Shown: in pieces, positions 34,108 to 41,677 of the stretch
Position numbering within the stretch: position 1 is the stretch's first letter
Layout: every line of letters begins with the position of its first letter
From: Streptomyces termitum
GTDB lineage: Bacteria; Actinomycetota; Actinomycetes; Streptomycetales; Streptomycetaceae
NCBI RefSeq assembly: GCF_014650175.1
Contig: NZ_BMUL01000002.1
Location: 563,150-627,149, forward strand
Direction: 5' to 3'
DNA: 64,000 bases
Position numbers and translations under genes: made by a program
The notes under the pieces: model-generated
Seen by the model: the letters and a program-made list of their open reading frames with translations, nothing else
The model's database searches: none
Told to the model about the DNA's origin: nothing

Positions 34108-35063
34108 AGTTCCTCCCCCTGGCGGCGCAGGATGCGCAGGTAGACGAGGGTGACGGCGAGCAGGAGCAGCAGCATGACGACGCCGATGGCGGCGCCCAGG
34201 CTGTACTGGGAGGAGGCGAACGCCTTCTGGTAGGCGTACACGTTGAGGACCAGGTTCTGGCCGGCGATGCCGCCGCCGTTGGTCATGACGTAGATCTGGG
34301 TGAAGACCTTGAAGTCCCAGATGACGGACTGGATGGTGACGACGGCGAGGATCGGGCGGAGCAGTGGCGCGGTCACGGAGCGCCAGATCCGCCACTGGGA
34401 GGCGCCGTCGAGGGCGGCGGCCTCCAGGACCTCGGTGGGGACGGCCCTGATCCCGGCGTAGACGGTGACCATCACGAACGGGAACGAGCACCAGACGACT
34501 TCGAGGAGGACGAGCGCGAAGGCGCTGTAGCGCCCGTACGTCCAGGAGAAGTCGCCGAGGCCGAGGAGCCGGTTGACGGGTCCGAAGTCGGCGTCGAAGA
34601 GGAAGACCCAGACGGTGGAGCCGGTGACGGCGGGGGTGGCCCAGGCGCCGAGGGCGGCCAGCATCAGGGCGAGCCGGGGCAGTGCCCGGACCCGGGTGAG
34701 CAGGACGGCGAGGGTGCAGCCGACGACGAGGGTGCCGGCGACGCAGGCGGCGGCGAAGACGACGGTGGCCAGCAGGACCTGGCGGAACTGCGGGTCGGTG
34801 AAGAGGGCCGTGTAGTTGCCCAGGCCCTGGAAGGAGGTGGGTTCGCCGCCGCTGACCTGGGCCTGGGTGTACTCCAGGAAGGAGATCAGGCCGAGCTGGT
34901 AGACGGGGTAGACGAGGAGGGCGCCGAGGACGGCGAGGGCGGGCAGGAGGTAGAGCCAGGGGGTCCAGCCGGAGGCGCCGGTACGGCTCCGGGGGCGCCG
35001 CCCGGCGGGCGGCGCCTTTCCGGCGGGCGGTGCGGGCGGTGCGGGGGCGGTGGTGGCGGTCAT
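34104..35063 (-). CDS. Carbohydrate ABC transporter permease (MalF type)
   Basis: 319 residues. A Pro/Gly/Arg-rich cytoplasmic N terminus (~40 residues) precedes six membrane segments beginning WLYLLPALAVLGALLVYPVYQLGLISF. The EAA loop is TEVLEAAALDGASQWRIWRSVTAPLLRP. It starts 5 bases after the binding-protein gene and overlaps the next permease by 4 bases, so the transporter is made as one translational unit. Confidence 0.93.
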   Translation of the reverse strand: MTATTAPAPPAPPAGKAPPAGRRPRSRTGASGWTPWLYLLPALAVLGALLVYPVYQLGLISFLEYTQAQVSGGEPTSFQGLGNYTALFTDPQFRQVLLATVVFAAACVAGTLVVGCTLAVLLTRVRALPRLALMLAALGAWATPAVTGSTVWVFLFDADFGPVNRLLGLGDFSWTYGRYSAFALVLLEVVWCSFPFVMVTVYAGIRAVPTEVLEAAALDGASQWRIWRSVTAPLLRPILAVVTIQSVIWDFKVFTQIYVMTNGGGIAGQNLVLNVYAYQKAFASSQYSLGAAIGVVMLLLLLAVTLVYLRILRRQGEEL

Positions 35064-35068
35064 CGGGG

Positions 35069-36373
35069 TCAGCCCGCCGCGGCGAAGGCCGCGTCCATCT
35101 TCTTCGCCGCGTCGGCGGCGGCGGTCTTCGCGTCCTTACGGCCGCTGGCGATCTCCTGGAGCATCGTGGGGACGACGAGCGAGGAGTCGATCTGGCCCCA
35201 GGCGGCGGTGGCGGGGACGAACTTGGTGCCGGCGGCGAGGGTGTCGATGAAGGGCTTCACGAAGGGGCGGCGTTCGGCGGCGGCGGTGCGGACGTCGGTG
35301 AAGGTGGGCAGGAAGCCCATCGCGTCGAACAGCTTGCCCTGGGTGTCCTTGCCGCTGAGGCCCTTCATGAGCTCGACGGCCAGGGTGCGGTGCGAGGTGG
35401 ACTTGAGGACGCCGAGGTTGTTGCCGCCGGCGAAGGCGGGGGCGATGGAGCCGGGGGCGGTGCCGGGCAGCGGGACGACGGCGTACTTGCCCTTGACCTG
35501 GCCGGCCTCGACGGCGGCGTGGCTGAAGTCGCCGCCGATGGCCATGCCGGCCTTGCCCGCGGCGAAGGCGGTGACGGTGGCGTTGCCGCCCATCTGGGCG
35601 CAGGTGGCGGCGGGGCAGTTGTCGTCGCCGAGGAGCGAGGTGTAGGTGGTGAGGCCCTTGACGGCGGCGTCGTCGCCGATGGTGGCCTTGTAGGCGCCGG
35701 AGCCGTCCTTGGCGGCGAGGTCGCCGCCCGCGGCCCAGACGAAGGGCATGGCGCCGTAGGTGTAGGCGCCGCCGACGGCGATGCCGTACATCTCGGGCTT
35801 GGCCTTGCGTATCTTCTTCGCGGTCGCGACGAGTTCGTCCTGGCTCTTGGGGGCGGTGAGGCCGAGCTCGGTGAAGACGTCGGTGCGGTAGTAGAGGGCG
35901 CGCAGGCCGACGAAGAGGGGGGCGCCGTAGACCTTGCCGCCGACGGTGACGGACTCCCGGGCGGTGGGGTCGGTGTCCTTGGCCTCGTCCCAGGCGGCGA
36001 ATTCGGCGGTGACGTCGGCGAGTCCGCCGTCCTTGACGTAGCCGGCGGTGTCGGTGTTGCCGTACTCGATCAGGTCGGGGGCGGACTTGGGGTCGTTGAA
36101 GGCCGCCTTGACGCGCTGGGCGCGGGTCTCGACGGGGATGTACTCGACCTCGACCTTCGCGCCGGGGTTCTTCTTCTCGAAGGCGGCGACGGCGGCGTCG
36201 ACGACCTTCTCCTTGGGCTGGTTGGCGACCTCCTGGAAGAGCCAGACGCGCAGGGTGCCGGTCTTCTCGTCGCCGCCGGCGGCGGGGGCCGAGGTCTGCG
36301 GCGCGCAGGCGGCGAGGACGAGCGCGGCGAGCGGCAGGGCGACGGGGGCGGTGATCCGGGCAGGAAGCTTCAT
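35069..36373 (-). CDS. Extracellular sugar-binding lipoprotein
   Basis: 434 residues, ABC-importer solute-binding protein of cluster CUT1. The N terminus MKLPARITAPVALPLAALVLAACAPQ carries a lipobox (LAAC), so it is tethered outside the membrane. Family features include TLRVWLFQEVANQPKEKVVDAAVAAFEKKNPGAKVEVEYIP at the start and AFAGGNNLGVLKSTSHR later. It leads the operon with two permeases and a GH20 enzyme. Upstream lie a 25-bp palindrome and a DasR-like site. The ligand is probably chitobiose or another N-acetylhexosamine oligomer (inference from the GH20 gene). Confidence 0.93.
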   Translation of the reverse strand: MKLPARITAPVALPLAALVLAACAPQTSAPAAGGDEKTGTLRVWLFQEVANQPKEKVVDAAVAAFEKKNPGAKVEVEYIPVETRAQRVKAAFNDPKSAPDLIEYGNTDTAGYVKDGGLADVTAEFAAWDEAKDTDPTARESVTVGGKVYGAPLFVGLRALYYRTDVFTELGLTAPKSQDELVATAKKIRKAKPEMYGIAVGGAYTYGAMPFVWAAGGDLAAKDGSGAYKATIGDDAAVKGLTTYTSLLGDDNCPAATCAQMGGNATVTAFAAGKAGMAIGGDFSHAAVEAGQVKGKYAVVPLPGTAPGSIAPAFAGGNNLGVLKSTSHRTLAVELMKGLSGKDTQGKLFDAMGFLPTFTDVRTAAAERRPFVKPFIDTLAAGTKFVPATAAWGQIDSSLVVPTMLQEIASGRKDAKTAAADAAKKMDAAFAAAG

Positions 36374-36390
36374 TGCGGTTCCCCTCCGAT

Positions 36391-36415
36391 GCCCGTTGCA
36401 GCATGCGCAACGGGC
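36391..36415 (-). promoter_or_regulatory. 25-bp palindrome just upstream of the sugar ABC operon
   Basis: GCCCGTTGC (36391-36399) and GCAACGGGC (36407-36415) are exact inverted arms around AGCATGC. It ends 18 bases before the start codon of the binding protein. The size, symmetry and CG-rich TTGC/GCAA arms resemble LacI-family operators. No LacI gene is in the window. Confidence 0.6.
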
Positions 36416-36470
36416 GTTTCGTATTGCACAACAACTGCGGTGAGGTTAGGCGCGGGCGGCGATCACGACA

Positions 36471-36486
36471 AGAGGTCTCGACCACT
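36471..36486 (-). promoter_or_regulatory. Putative DasR-responsive element (dre)
   Basis: AGAGGTCTCGACCACT matches 14 of 16 positions of the dre pattern AGTGGTCTAGACCACT, known for the GntR regulator DasR, which senses glucosamine-6-phosphate. It lies about 98 bases before the ABC operon start. The same stretch belongs to a perfect 23-bp inverted repeat (36473-36481 with 36487-36495). The operon content (GH20 plus importer) fits the DasR regulon. Confidence 0.6.
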
Positions 36487-36521
36487 TCGAGACCTAGAAA
36501 AAAGGACAAGGGCATGAAAAA

Positions 36522-36575
36522 GGGGCGGCCCCCGTCGGAGAAGACACGCTGGTCTTCTCCGACGGGGGCCGCCCC
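36522..36575 (-). terminator. Terminator of the DUF3039 gene (24-bp perfect stem)
   Basis: Arms 36522-36545 and 36552-36575 are exactly complementary over 24 bp, loop of 6, followed on the minus strand by TTTTT. An intrinsic terminator of unusual length. Confidence 0.93.
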
Positions 36576-36592
36576 CGGCGGGTGCGGAGGGG

Positions 36593-36883
36593 TTACTTCC
36601 CCTTGCCGTCCTTGCCCTTGTCCTTGTCGCCGCCCGCGCCCATGGAGTCGTAGATCTCCTTGCACATCGGACAGACCGGGTACTTCTTGGGGTCGCGCCC
36701 CGGGACCCAGACCTTCCCGCAGAGCGCGACGACGGGAGTGCCCTCCAGGGCGCTCGCCATGATCTTGTCCTTCTGGACGTAGTGGGCGTAGCGCTCGTGG
36801 TCGCCGTCACCATGGGACACCTGCGGCGTCGGCTCCACGAGGGTTCCCGTACCTGTCCCGCGATCGGGCTCAAGAGTGCTCAT
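36593..36883 (-). CDS. DUF3039 protein with zinc-ribbon-like Cys motif
   Basis: A 96-residue actinobacterial protein. The conserved core ERYAHYVQKDKIMASALEGTPVVALCGKVWVPGRDPKKYPVCPMCKEIYDSM contains CxxC plus an earlier Cys, a likely metal site. The C terminus is a Lys/Asp/Gly tail. ATG 36883 begins MSTLEPDRG. Function unknown; the family is widespread and single-copy in actinomycetes. It is 29 bases downstream of yqgE on the same strand and ends at a strong terminator. Confidence 0.9.
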   Translation of the reverse strand: MSTLEPDRGTGTGTLVEPTPQVSHGDGDHERYAHYVQKDKIMASALEGTPVVALCGKVWVPGRDPKKYPVCPMCKEIYDSMGAGGDKDKGKDGKGK

Positions 36884-36912
36884 GGCCCCCAGGGTACTGA
36901 AAGCGGCCCCGG

Positions 36913-37524
36913 TCAGTTCAGGGAAGGGTCGTCCGGACACGTGGCGACCAGGGCGAGCTCCCCGCGCTGGCGGCGCAGCACCTGGCGCCAGAGCTCCTCG
37001 GGGCGCGGGGAGGAGACGTCGCCGGGCTCCGACTCGACGACGTACCAGGCCCCTTCGGCGACCTCGGCCTCCAGCTGGCCGGGGCCCCAGCCCGCGTAGC
37101 CGGCGAAGATCCGCAGGGCGCTGAGGGCGGGTCCGAGCAGCTCGGGCGGGGCCTCCAGGTCGACCAGGCCGATGGCCCCGAAGACCCGGCGCCAGCCGAG
37201 GGGACCGCCGCCGGCGGCCGGGGACGGCTCCCCCTCGCCGGGGCGCGCGCAGGGGCCCTCCTCGCCGGGGACGACGGCGAGGCCGAGGGCGGCGTCGAGG
37301 GAGACGGGCCCGCCCTGGAAGACGACGCCGGGCTCCCCCGCGAGCGGCGCCCAGGCGGCGAGCACGTCACCGACGGTGACGGGGGTGGGCCGGTTGAGGA
37401 CCACGCCGAGGGAGCCCTCGTCGTCGTGGTCGAGCAGCAGCACCACCGCGCGGTCGAAGTTCGGGTCCGCGAGGGCGGGGGTGGCCACGAGCAGCCGTCC
37501 TGTGAGCGAGGACACCTCGGTCAT
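36913..37524 (-). CDS. yqgE: YqgE/AlgH family protein
   Basis: 203 residues. Signature segments: SLTGRLLVATPALADPNFDRAVVLLLDHDDEGSLGVVLNRPTPVTVGDVL, VVFQGGPVSLDAALGL and FAGYAGWGPGQLEAEVAEGAWYVV, all as in the UPF0301 family. Biochemical role is unresolved. An alternative start is three codons earlier (37533). It is divergent from murA and is followed by the DUF3039 gene. Confidence 0.93.
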   Translation of the reverse strand: MTEVSSLTGRLLVATPALADPNFDRAVVLLLDHDDEGSLGVVLNRPTPVTVGDVLAAWAPLAGEPGVVFQGGPVSLDAALGLAVVPGEEGPCARPGEGEPSPAAGGGPLGWRRVFGAIGLVDLEAPPELLGPALSALRIFAGYAGWGPGQLEAEVAEGAWYVVESEPGDVSSPRPEELWRQVLRRQRGELALVATCPDDPSLN

Positions 37525-37669
37525 GCGACACATGATCCCGCATCTTCGGCGCGGAGGGGGGTTCTCGGCCGCGTGCGCGGGGAAGGCGGCCGGGCACGGA
37601 GGAGTCCCGCAGGTCGGGAGGGGAGGAGCGGGAGGGGGCGCGCGGCCGGAAACAGCCCTCCGGGGCAAC

Positions 37670-37686
37670 CGGACGGTGACCGTCCG
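37670..37686. promoter_or_regulatory. 17-bp palindrome in the murA/yqgE divergent region
   Basis: CGGACGGT-G-ACCGTCCG is a perfect inverted repeat with a single central base. It lies 136 bases before murA and 146 before yqgE. Candidate operator; no regulator known to me matches it. The rest of the ~297-bp gap shows a C/T-rich stretch before murA but no clear -10. Confidence 0.4.
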
Positions 37687-37821
37687 CAAGATCGCGGAAA
37701 CGGAGGGTGTTGTGCCGAATTCATTACGTCTGCCAGGCCCCCCGGGGGGCCCGATCGGGGTGCAATGGCCCCTTACCCTTTTCTCTGGCCACCCGACCGA
37801 CGACTCCGGAACGCGAGATTC

Positions 37822-39168
37822 ATGACCGGCACAGACAGCCAAGACGTACTGCTTGTCCACGGCGGAACCCCGCTGGAGGGCGAGATCCGCGTCCGCGGCG
37901 CGAAGAACCTCGTGCCCAAGGCGATGGTCGCCGCCCTGCTCGGCAGTGGCCCCAGCCGCCTGCGCAACGTGCCCGACATCCGTGACGTCCGCGTCGTGCG
38001 GGGGCTGCTCCAGCTGCACGGGGTGACGGTCCGCCCCGGTGACGAGCCCGGCGAGCTAGTCCTCGACCCGACGCACGTCGAGTCCGCCAACGTCTCCGAC
38101 ATCGACGCCCACGCCGGTTCCTCGCGCATCCCGATCCTCTTCTGCGGCCCGCTGCTGCACCGTCTGGGCCACGCCTTCATCCCGGGCCTGGGCGGCTGCG
38201 ACATCGGCGGCCGGCCGATCGACTTCCACTTCGACGTGCTCCGCCAGTTCGGCGCGACCATCGAGAAGCGGGCCGACGGCCAGTACCTGGAGGCCCCGCA
38301 GCGCCTTCGCGGCTGCAAGATCCGCCTCCCGTACCCCTCGGTCGGCTCGACCGAGCAGGTGCTGCTCACCGCCGTCCTCGCCGAGGGCGTCACCGAGCTG
38401 TCGAACGCGGCCGTGGAGCCGGAGATCGAGGACCTCATCTGCGTGCTGCAGAAGATGGGCGCCATCATCTCCATGGACACCGACCGGACCATCCGGATCA
38501 CCGGTGTCGACCGCCTCGACGGCTACACCCACCGGGCGCTCCCGGACCGCCTGGAGGCGGCCTCCTGGGCGTCGGCGGCGCTGGCCACCGAGGGCGACAT
38601 CTACGTGCGCGGCGCCCAGCAGCGCTCGATGATGACCTTCCTCAACACCTACCGGAAGGTCGGCGGCGCCTTCGAGATCGACGACGAGGGCATCCGCTTC
38701 TGGCACCCGGGCGGCTCGCTGAACGCGATCCACCTGGAGACCGACGTCCACCCCGGCTTCCAGACCGACTGGCAGCAGCCGCTGGTCGTCGCCCTGACGC
38801 AGGCGTCCGGCCTCTCCATCGTCCACGAGACGGTGTACGAGTCCCGGCTGGGCTTCACCTCGGCGCTGAACCAGATGGGTGCCCACATCCAGCTCTACCG
38901 CGAGTGCCTGGGCGGCTCCGACTGCCGCTTCGGCCAGCGGAACTTCCTCCACTCGGCGGTCGTCAGCGGCCCCACCCGCCTCCAGGGCGCCGACCTGGTC
39001 ATCCCGGACCTGCGCGGCGGCTTCTCGTACCTGATCGCGGCCCTGGCCGCGCAGGGCACTTCGCGGGTGCACGGCATCGACCTGATCAACCGCGGCTACG
39101 AGAACTTCATGGAGAAGCTGATCGAGCTGGGCGCCAAGGTCGAGCTGCCGGGCGGCGCGCTCGTGTAG
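37822..39168 (+). CDS. murA: UDP-N-acetylglucosamine 1-carboxyvinyltransferase
   Basis: MurA transfers enolpyruvate from PEP to UDP-GlcNAc, the first committed step of peptidoglycan synthesis. 448 residues. The catalytic Cys (fosfomycin target) is Cys126 in LGGCDIGGRPIDFHFDVL, corresponding to E. coli Cys115. Also seen: GEIRVRGAKNLVPKAMVAALL at the start, SVGSTEQVLLTAVLAEGVTELSNAAVEPEIEDL, and RGGFSYLIAALAAQGTSRVHGIDLINRGYENFMEKL at the end. The motif sequence diverges somewhat from the canonical MurA (e.g. GGCDIGGRP for GGCTIGARP), and streptomycetes carry more than one murA copy. It is convergent with the HU gene and shares a terminator with it. Confidence 0.93.
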   Translation: MTGTDSQDVLLVHGGTPLEGEIRVRGAKNLVPKAMVAALLGSGPSRLRNVPDIRDVRVVRGLLQLHGVTVRPGDEPGELVLDPTHVESANVSDIDAHAGSSRIPILFCGPLLHRLGHAFIPGLGGCDIGGRPIDFHFDVLRQFGATIEKRADGQYLEAPQRLRGCKIRLPYPSVGSTEQVLLTAVLAEGVTELSNAAVEPEIEDLICVLQKMGAIISMDTDRTIRITGVDRLDGYTHRALPDRLEAASWASAALATEGDIYVRGAQQRSMMTFLNTYRKVGGAFEIDDEGIRFWHPGGSLNAIHLETDVHPGFQTDWQQPLVVALTQASGLSIVHETVYESRLGFTSALNQMGAHIQLYRECLGGSDCRFGQRNFLHSAVVSGPTRLQGADLVIPDLRGGFSYLIAALAAQGTSRVHGIDLINRGYENFMEKLIELGAKVELPGGALV

Positions 39169-39189
39169 GGCCCTCTGCGCCACGAACGG

Positions 39190-39223
39190 AAGGGCGGCCA
39201 CCCCCGAGGGGGTGGCCGCCCTT
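39190..39223. terminator. Bidirectional terminator between murA and HU
   Basis: Arms 39190-39205 and 39208-39223 pair over about 15 bp (AAGGGCGGCCACCC core), with a TTTT run on the plus strand. Confidence 0.85.
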
Positions 39224-39243
39224 TTCGCGCGCCTGGGGGCCGC

Positions 39244-39525
39244 TTACTTGCCCTTGGCGGCTTCCTTGAGCTTCGAGCCCGCGGAGACCTTCACGCTGTA
39301 GCCGGCCGGGATGTTGATCGGGTCGCCGGTCTGCGGGTTGCGAGCGGTGCGAGCGGCACGGTGGGTGCGCTCGAAGGTCAGGAAGCCGGGGATGGTGACC
39401 TTCTCGTCGCCCTTGGCGACGACCTCGCCGACGGTCTCGGCGAGGGCGGCCAGCACGGCGTCGGCGTCCTTGCGGGTCACCTCGGCGCGGTCGGCCAGCG
39501 CGGCCACCAGCTCACTGCGGTTCAT
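39244..39525 (-). CDS. hup: HU-family DNA-binding protein (HupA type)
   Basis: 93 residues. MNRSELVAALADRAEVTRKDADAVLAALAETVGEVVAKGDEKVTIPGFLTFERTHRAARTARNPQTGDPI carries the HU dimerisation helices and the DNA-intercalating beta-arm with the conserved RNPQTG. It lacks the long Lys/Ala C-terminal tail of the sporulation homologue HupS, so it is the vegetative HupA type. The start ATG has GGGAG at 8 bases. It bends and compacts nucleoid DNA. Confidence 0.96.
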   Translation of the reverse strand: MNRSELVAALADRAEVTRKDADAVLAALAETVGEVVAKGDEKVTIPGFLTFERTHRAARTARNPQTGDPINIPAGYSVKVSAGSKLKEAAKGK

Positions 39526-39861
39526 GTTGTTACTCCCGTGTTCTTCTTGCCTGTGAGGCGTGAGATCGAAGCCGATGCTGCCAGGGGCCTCGGACAGTGC
39601 CCGTTGCCGGGTCCGTCCTCTCCGTGATCCCTCGCGCCCTGGGGGTTCCCCCCTGGACGAAGTCCTCGGGGGAGCATCCTGCCCCCACCACCGGCGGGAA
39701 CGCCAATCCGGCACCCCCTCGGGTCACCCGGAAGGCACCGGAGTCCCCTGGCGGTGACGGAGCGTCGACTCCCCGCAAACGGTGCGGAGCCGAAAAGCCA
39801 CCCTAAAGGCGGGTTTACGGCTCCGCGAATCCGACACACCCGGGCGGGTGCGCCGGGAGGG
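39526..39861. other. Region between HU and malic enzyme genes
   Basis: It holds the hup promoter and the end of the malic-enzyme transcript. A long imperfect hairpin with outer arms GCGGAGCCG (39784-39792) and CGGCTCCGC (39818-39826) lies 36 bases past the malic enzyme stop and could act as its terminator. No additional gene was recognised. Confidence 0.5.
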
Positions 39862-41277
39862 TCAGGCGCCCGCTCCGGCCGCCTTCGCGGCGGTGCGCAC
39901 GGCGCCCGCGACGGCGCCCGCGACCTTGTCGTTGAAGACCGACGGGATGATGTAGTTCGGGTTCAGCTCGTCCTCGGTGACGACGTCCGCGAGGGCGGTG
40001 GCGGCGGCCAGCATCATCTCGGTGTTGACCGTGCGGGACTGCGCGTCGAGCAGGCCGCGGAAGACGCCGGGGAAGACCAGCACGTTGTTGATCTGGTTCG
40101 GGAAGTCCGAGCGGCCGGTGGCCACGACGGCGGCGGTCTGCCGGGCGGCGGCCGGGTCGACCTCCGGGTCGGGGTTCGCGAGCGCGAAGACGATGGAGCC
40201 CTCGGCCATGGCGGCGACGTCCTCGGCGCCCAGCAGGTTCGGGGCGGAGACGCCGATGAAGACGTCGGCGCCGACGACGGCCTGCTTGAGGGTGCCGGTG
40301 ACGCCCTCCGGGTTGGTGTTGTCCGCGATCCAGCGCAGCGGCGAGTCGGCGGGCGCCTCGACCAGGTCCGCGCGGTCGGCGTGCACGACGCCGTGGATGT
40401 CGGCCACCACCGCGTGCTTCACGCCGGCCGCGAGCAGCAGCTTGAGGATGGCGGTGCCGGCCGCGCCGGCGCCGGACATGACGACCTTGACGTCCCCGAT
40501 GCCCTTGCCGACCACGCGCAGCGCGTTGGTGAGCGCGGCGAGGACGACGATGGCGGTGCCGTGCTGGTCGTCGTGGAAGACCGGGATGTCGAGCGCCTCG
40601 CGCAGGCGGGCCTCGATCTCGAAGCAGCGCGGGGCGGAGATGTCCTCCAGGTTGATGCCCGCGAAGCCGGGGGCGATCGCCTTGACGATCTCGACGATGG
40701 CGTCGGTGTCCTGGGTGTCCAGGCAGATCGGCCAGGCGTCGATGCCGGCGAAGCGCTTGAAGAGGGCGGCCTTGCCCTCCATGACGGGCAGCGCGGCCTT
40801 GGGGCCGATGTTGCCGAGGCCGAGGACGGCGGAGCCGTCGGTGACGACCGCGACCGAGTTGCGCTTGATGGTGAGGCGGCGGGCGTCCTCGGGGTTCTCG
40901 GCGATGGCCATGCACACGCGGGCGACGCCCGGGGTGTAGATCATCGAGAGGTCGTCGCGGTTGCGGATGGGGTGCTTGGACGCCATCTCGATCTTGCCGC
41001 CGAGGTGCATCAGGAAGGTGCGGTCCGAGACCTTGCCGAGGACGACGCCCTCGATCTCCCGGAGCCGTTCGACGATCTCGTCCGCGTGCGCCGTGGAGGT
41101 CGCGGCGACGGTGACGTCGATCCGGAGCTTCTCGTGGCCGGAGGCGGTGACGTCGAGGCCCGTGACCGAGCCGCCGTGCGACTCGACCGCCGCGGTGAGC
41201 TGCGAGACCGCGGTGCCGCTCGCGGGCACCTCCAGCCGGACCGTCATCGAGTACGAGACGCTGGGCGCCGTTGCCAT
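39862..41277 (-). CDS. Malic enzyme with N-terminal ACT domain
   Basis: 471 residues; oxidative decarboxylation of malate to pyruvate with NAD(P). Residues ~8-80 are an ACT-type domain (SMTVRLEVPASGTAVSQLTAAVESHGGSVTGLDV). The malic core includes MIYTPGVARVCMAIAENP, VTDGSAVLGLGNIGPKAALPVMEGKAALFKRFAGIDAWPICLDTQD, INLEDISAPRCFEIE and FHDDQHGTA, with the nucleotide fold VVMSGAGAAGTAILKLLLAAG. The ACT domain suggests allosteric control by an amino acid. The upstream region has several inverted repeats that may be operators. Cofactor preference cannot be fixed by eye. Confidence 0.96.
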   Translation of the reverse strand: MATAPSVSYSMTVRLEVPASGTAVSQLTAAVESHGGSVTGLDVTASGHEKLRIDVTVAATSTAHADEIVERLREIEGVVLGKVSDRTFLMHLGGKIEMASKHPIRNRDDLSMIYTPGVARVCMAIAENPEDARRLTIKRNSVAVVTDGSAVLGLGNIGPKAALPVMEGKAALFKRFAGIDAWPICLDTQDTDAIVEIVKAIAPGFAGINLEDISAPRCFEIEARLREALDIPVFHDDQHGTAIVVLAALTNALRVVGKGIGDVKVVMSGAGAAGTAILKLLLAAGVKHAVVADIHGVVHADRADLVEAPADSPLRWIADNTNPEGVTGTLKQAVVGADVFIGVSAPNLLGAEDVAAMAEGSIVFALANPDPEVDPAAARQTAAVVATGRSDFPNQINNVLVFPGVFRGLLDAQSRTVNTEMMLAAATALADVVTEDELNPNYIIPSVFNDKVAGAVAGAVRTAAKAAGAGA

Positions 41278-41360
41278 GGCCGGGTTCCTCTGCTTTCCCT
41301 AGCTTCGTTGCTACGCCGCCCCGGCTGGTCGCCCGGCTTGCGCCCTCCGATGGTCGCACC

Positions 41361-41433
41361 TACCTGCCGGTAGCAGGTAATGCGGTCATTTTGTTTTCGG
41401 AAAGTAGTTTCCACCATACGAGAGATGTGGAAA
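41361..41433 (-). promoter_or_regulatory. Cluster of inverted repeats before the malic enzyme gene
   Basis: TACCTGC-CGGTA-GCAGGTA (41361-41379), GGAAA-GTAG-TTTCC (41399-41412) and TTTCCAC-12 nt-GTGGAAA (41408-41433) lie 84-156 bases upstream of the start. The three GGAAA/TTTCC half-sites resemble IclR-type operators. No regulator is adjacent. Confidence 0.45.
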
Positions 41434-41435
41434 CA

Positions 41436-41585
41436 ACAGAAGGGGCCCCGGTCATCGGAAGACGACCGGGGCCCCAACTTCGTATGTACGTCTAAGCGAC
41501 ACCGGCCCGCCATGCTCGCCTCGCGGCAAGTGGTCCCTCTGAGGGACGAAGGTTGGGCCCGGGGGCTTGGATCGAGCCGGTGTCA
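41436..41585 (-). ncRNA. Predicted structured small RNA between malic enzyme and helD-like genes
   Basis: In a 400-bp gap, GACACCGGC (41498-41506) pairs exactly with GCCGGTGTC (41576-41584), closing a ~90-base domain. Inside are a hairpin with a GCGA-type tetraloop (41515-41530) and another with a 6-bp stem (41533-41547). On the minus strand TAGCCT (41592-41597), a good Streptomyces -10, sits 7 bases before the closing stem. A terminator hairpin follows at 41442-41475. It matches no riboswitch or sRNA family I could recall. It lies in the malic enzyme direction but seems to end before that promoter. Confidence 0.5.
41442..41475 (-). terminator. Terminator of the predicted small RNA
   Basis: 12-bp perfect stem (41442-41453 with 41464-41475), followed on the minus strand by TTCTGTTGTTT. 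Confidence 0.8.
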
Positions 41586-41677
41586 CGAACCAGGCTAACA
41601 AACCATCCCCGAAGGTGATTCCCCCGACGCGTGTTGACCTGAGAACGCCGCCGCGCGCGGGGGAACCGGGGCCGGGC

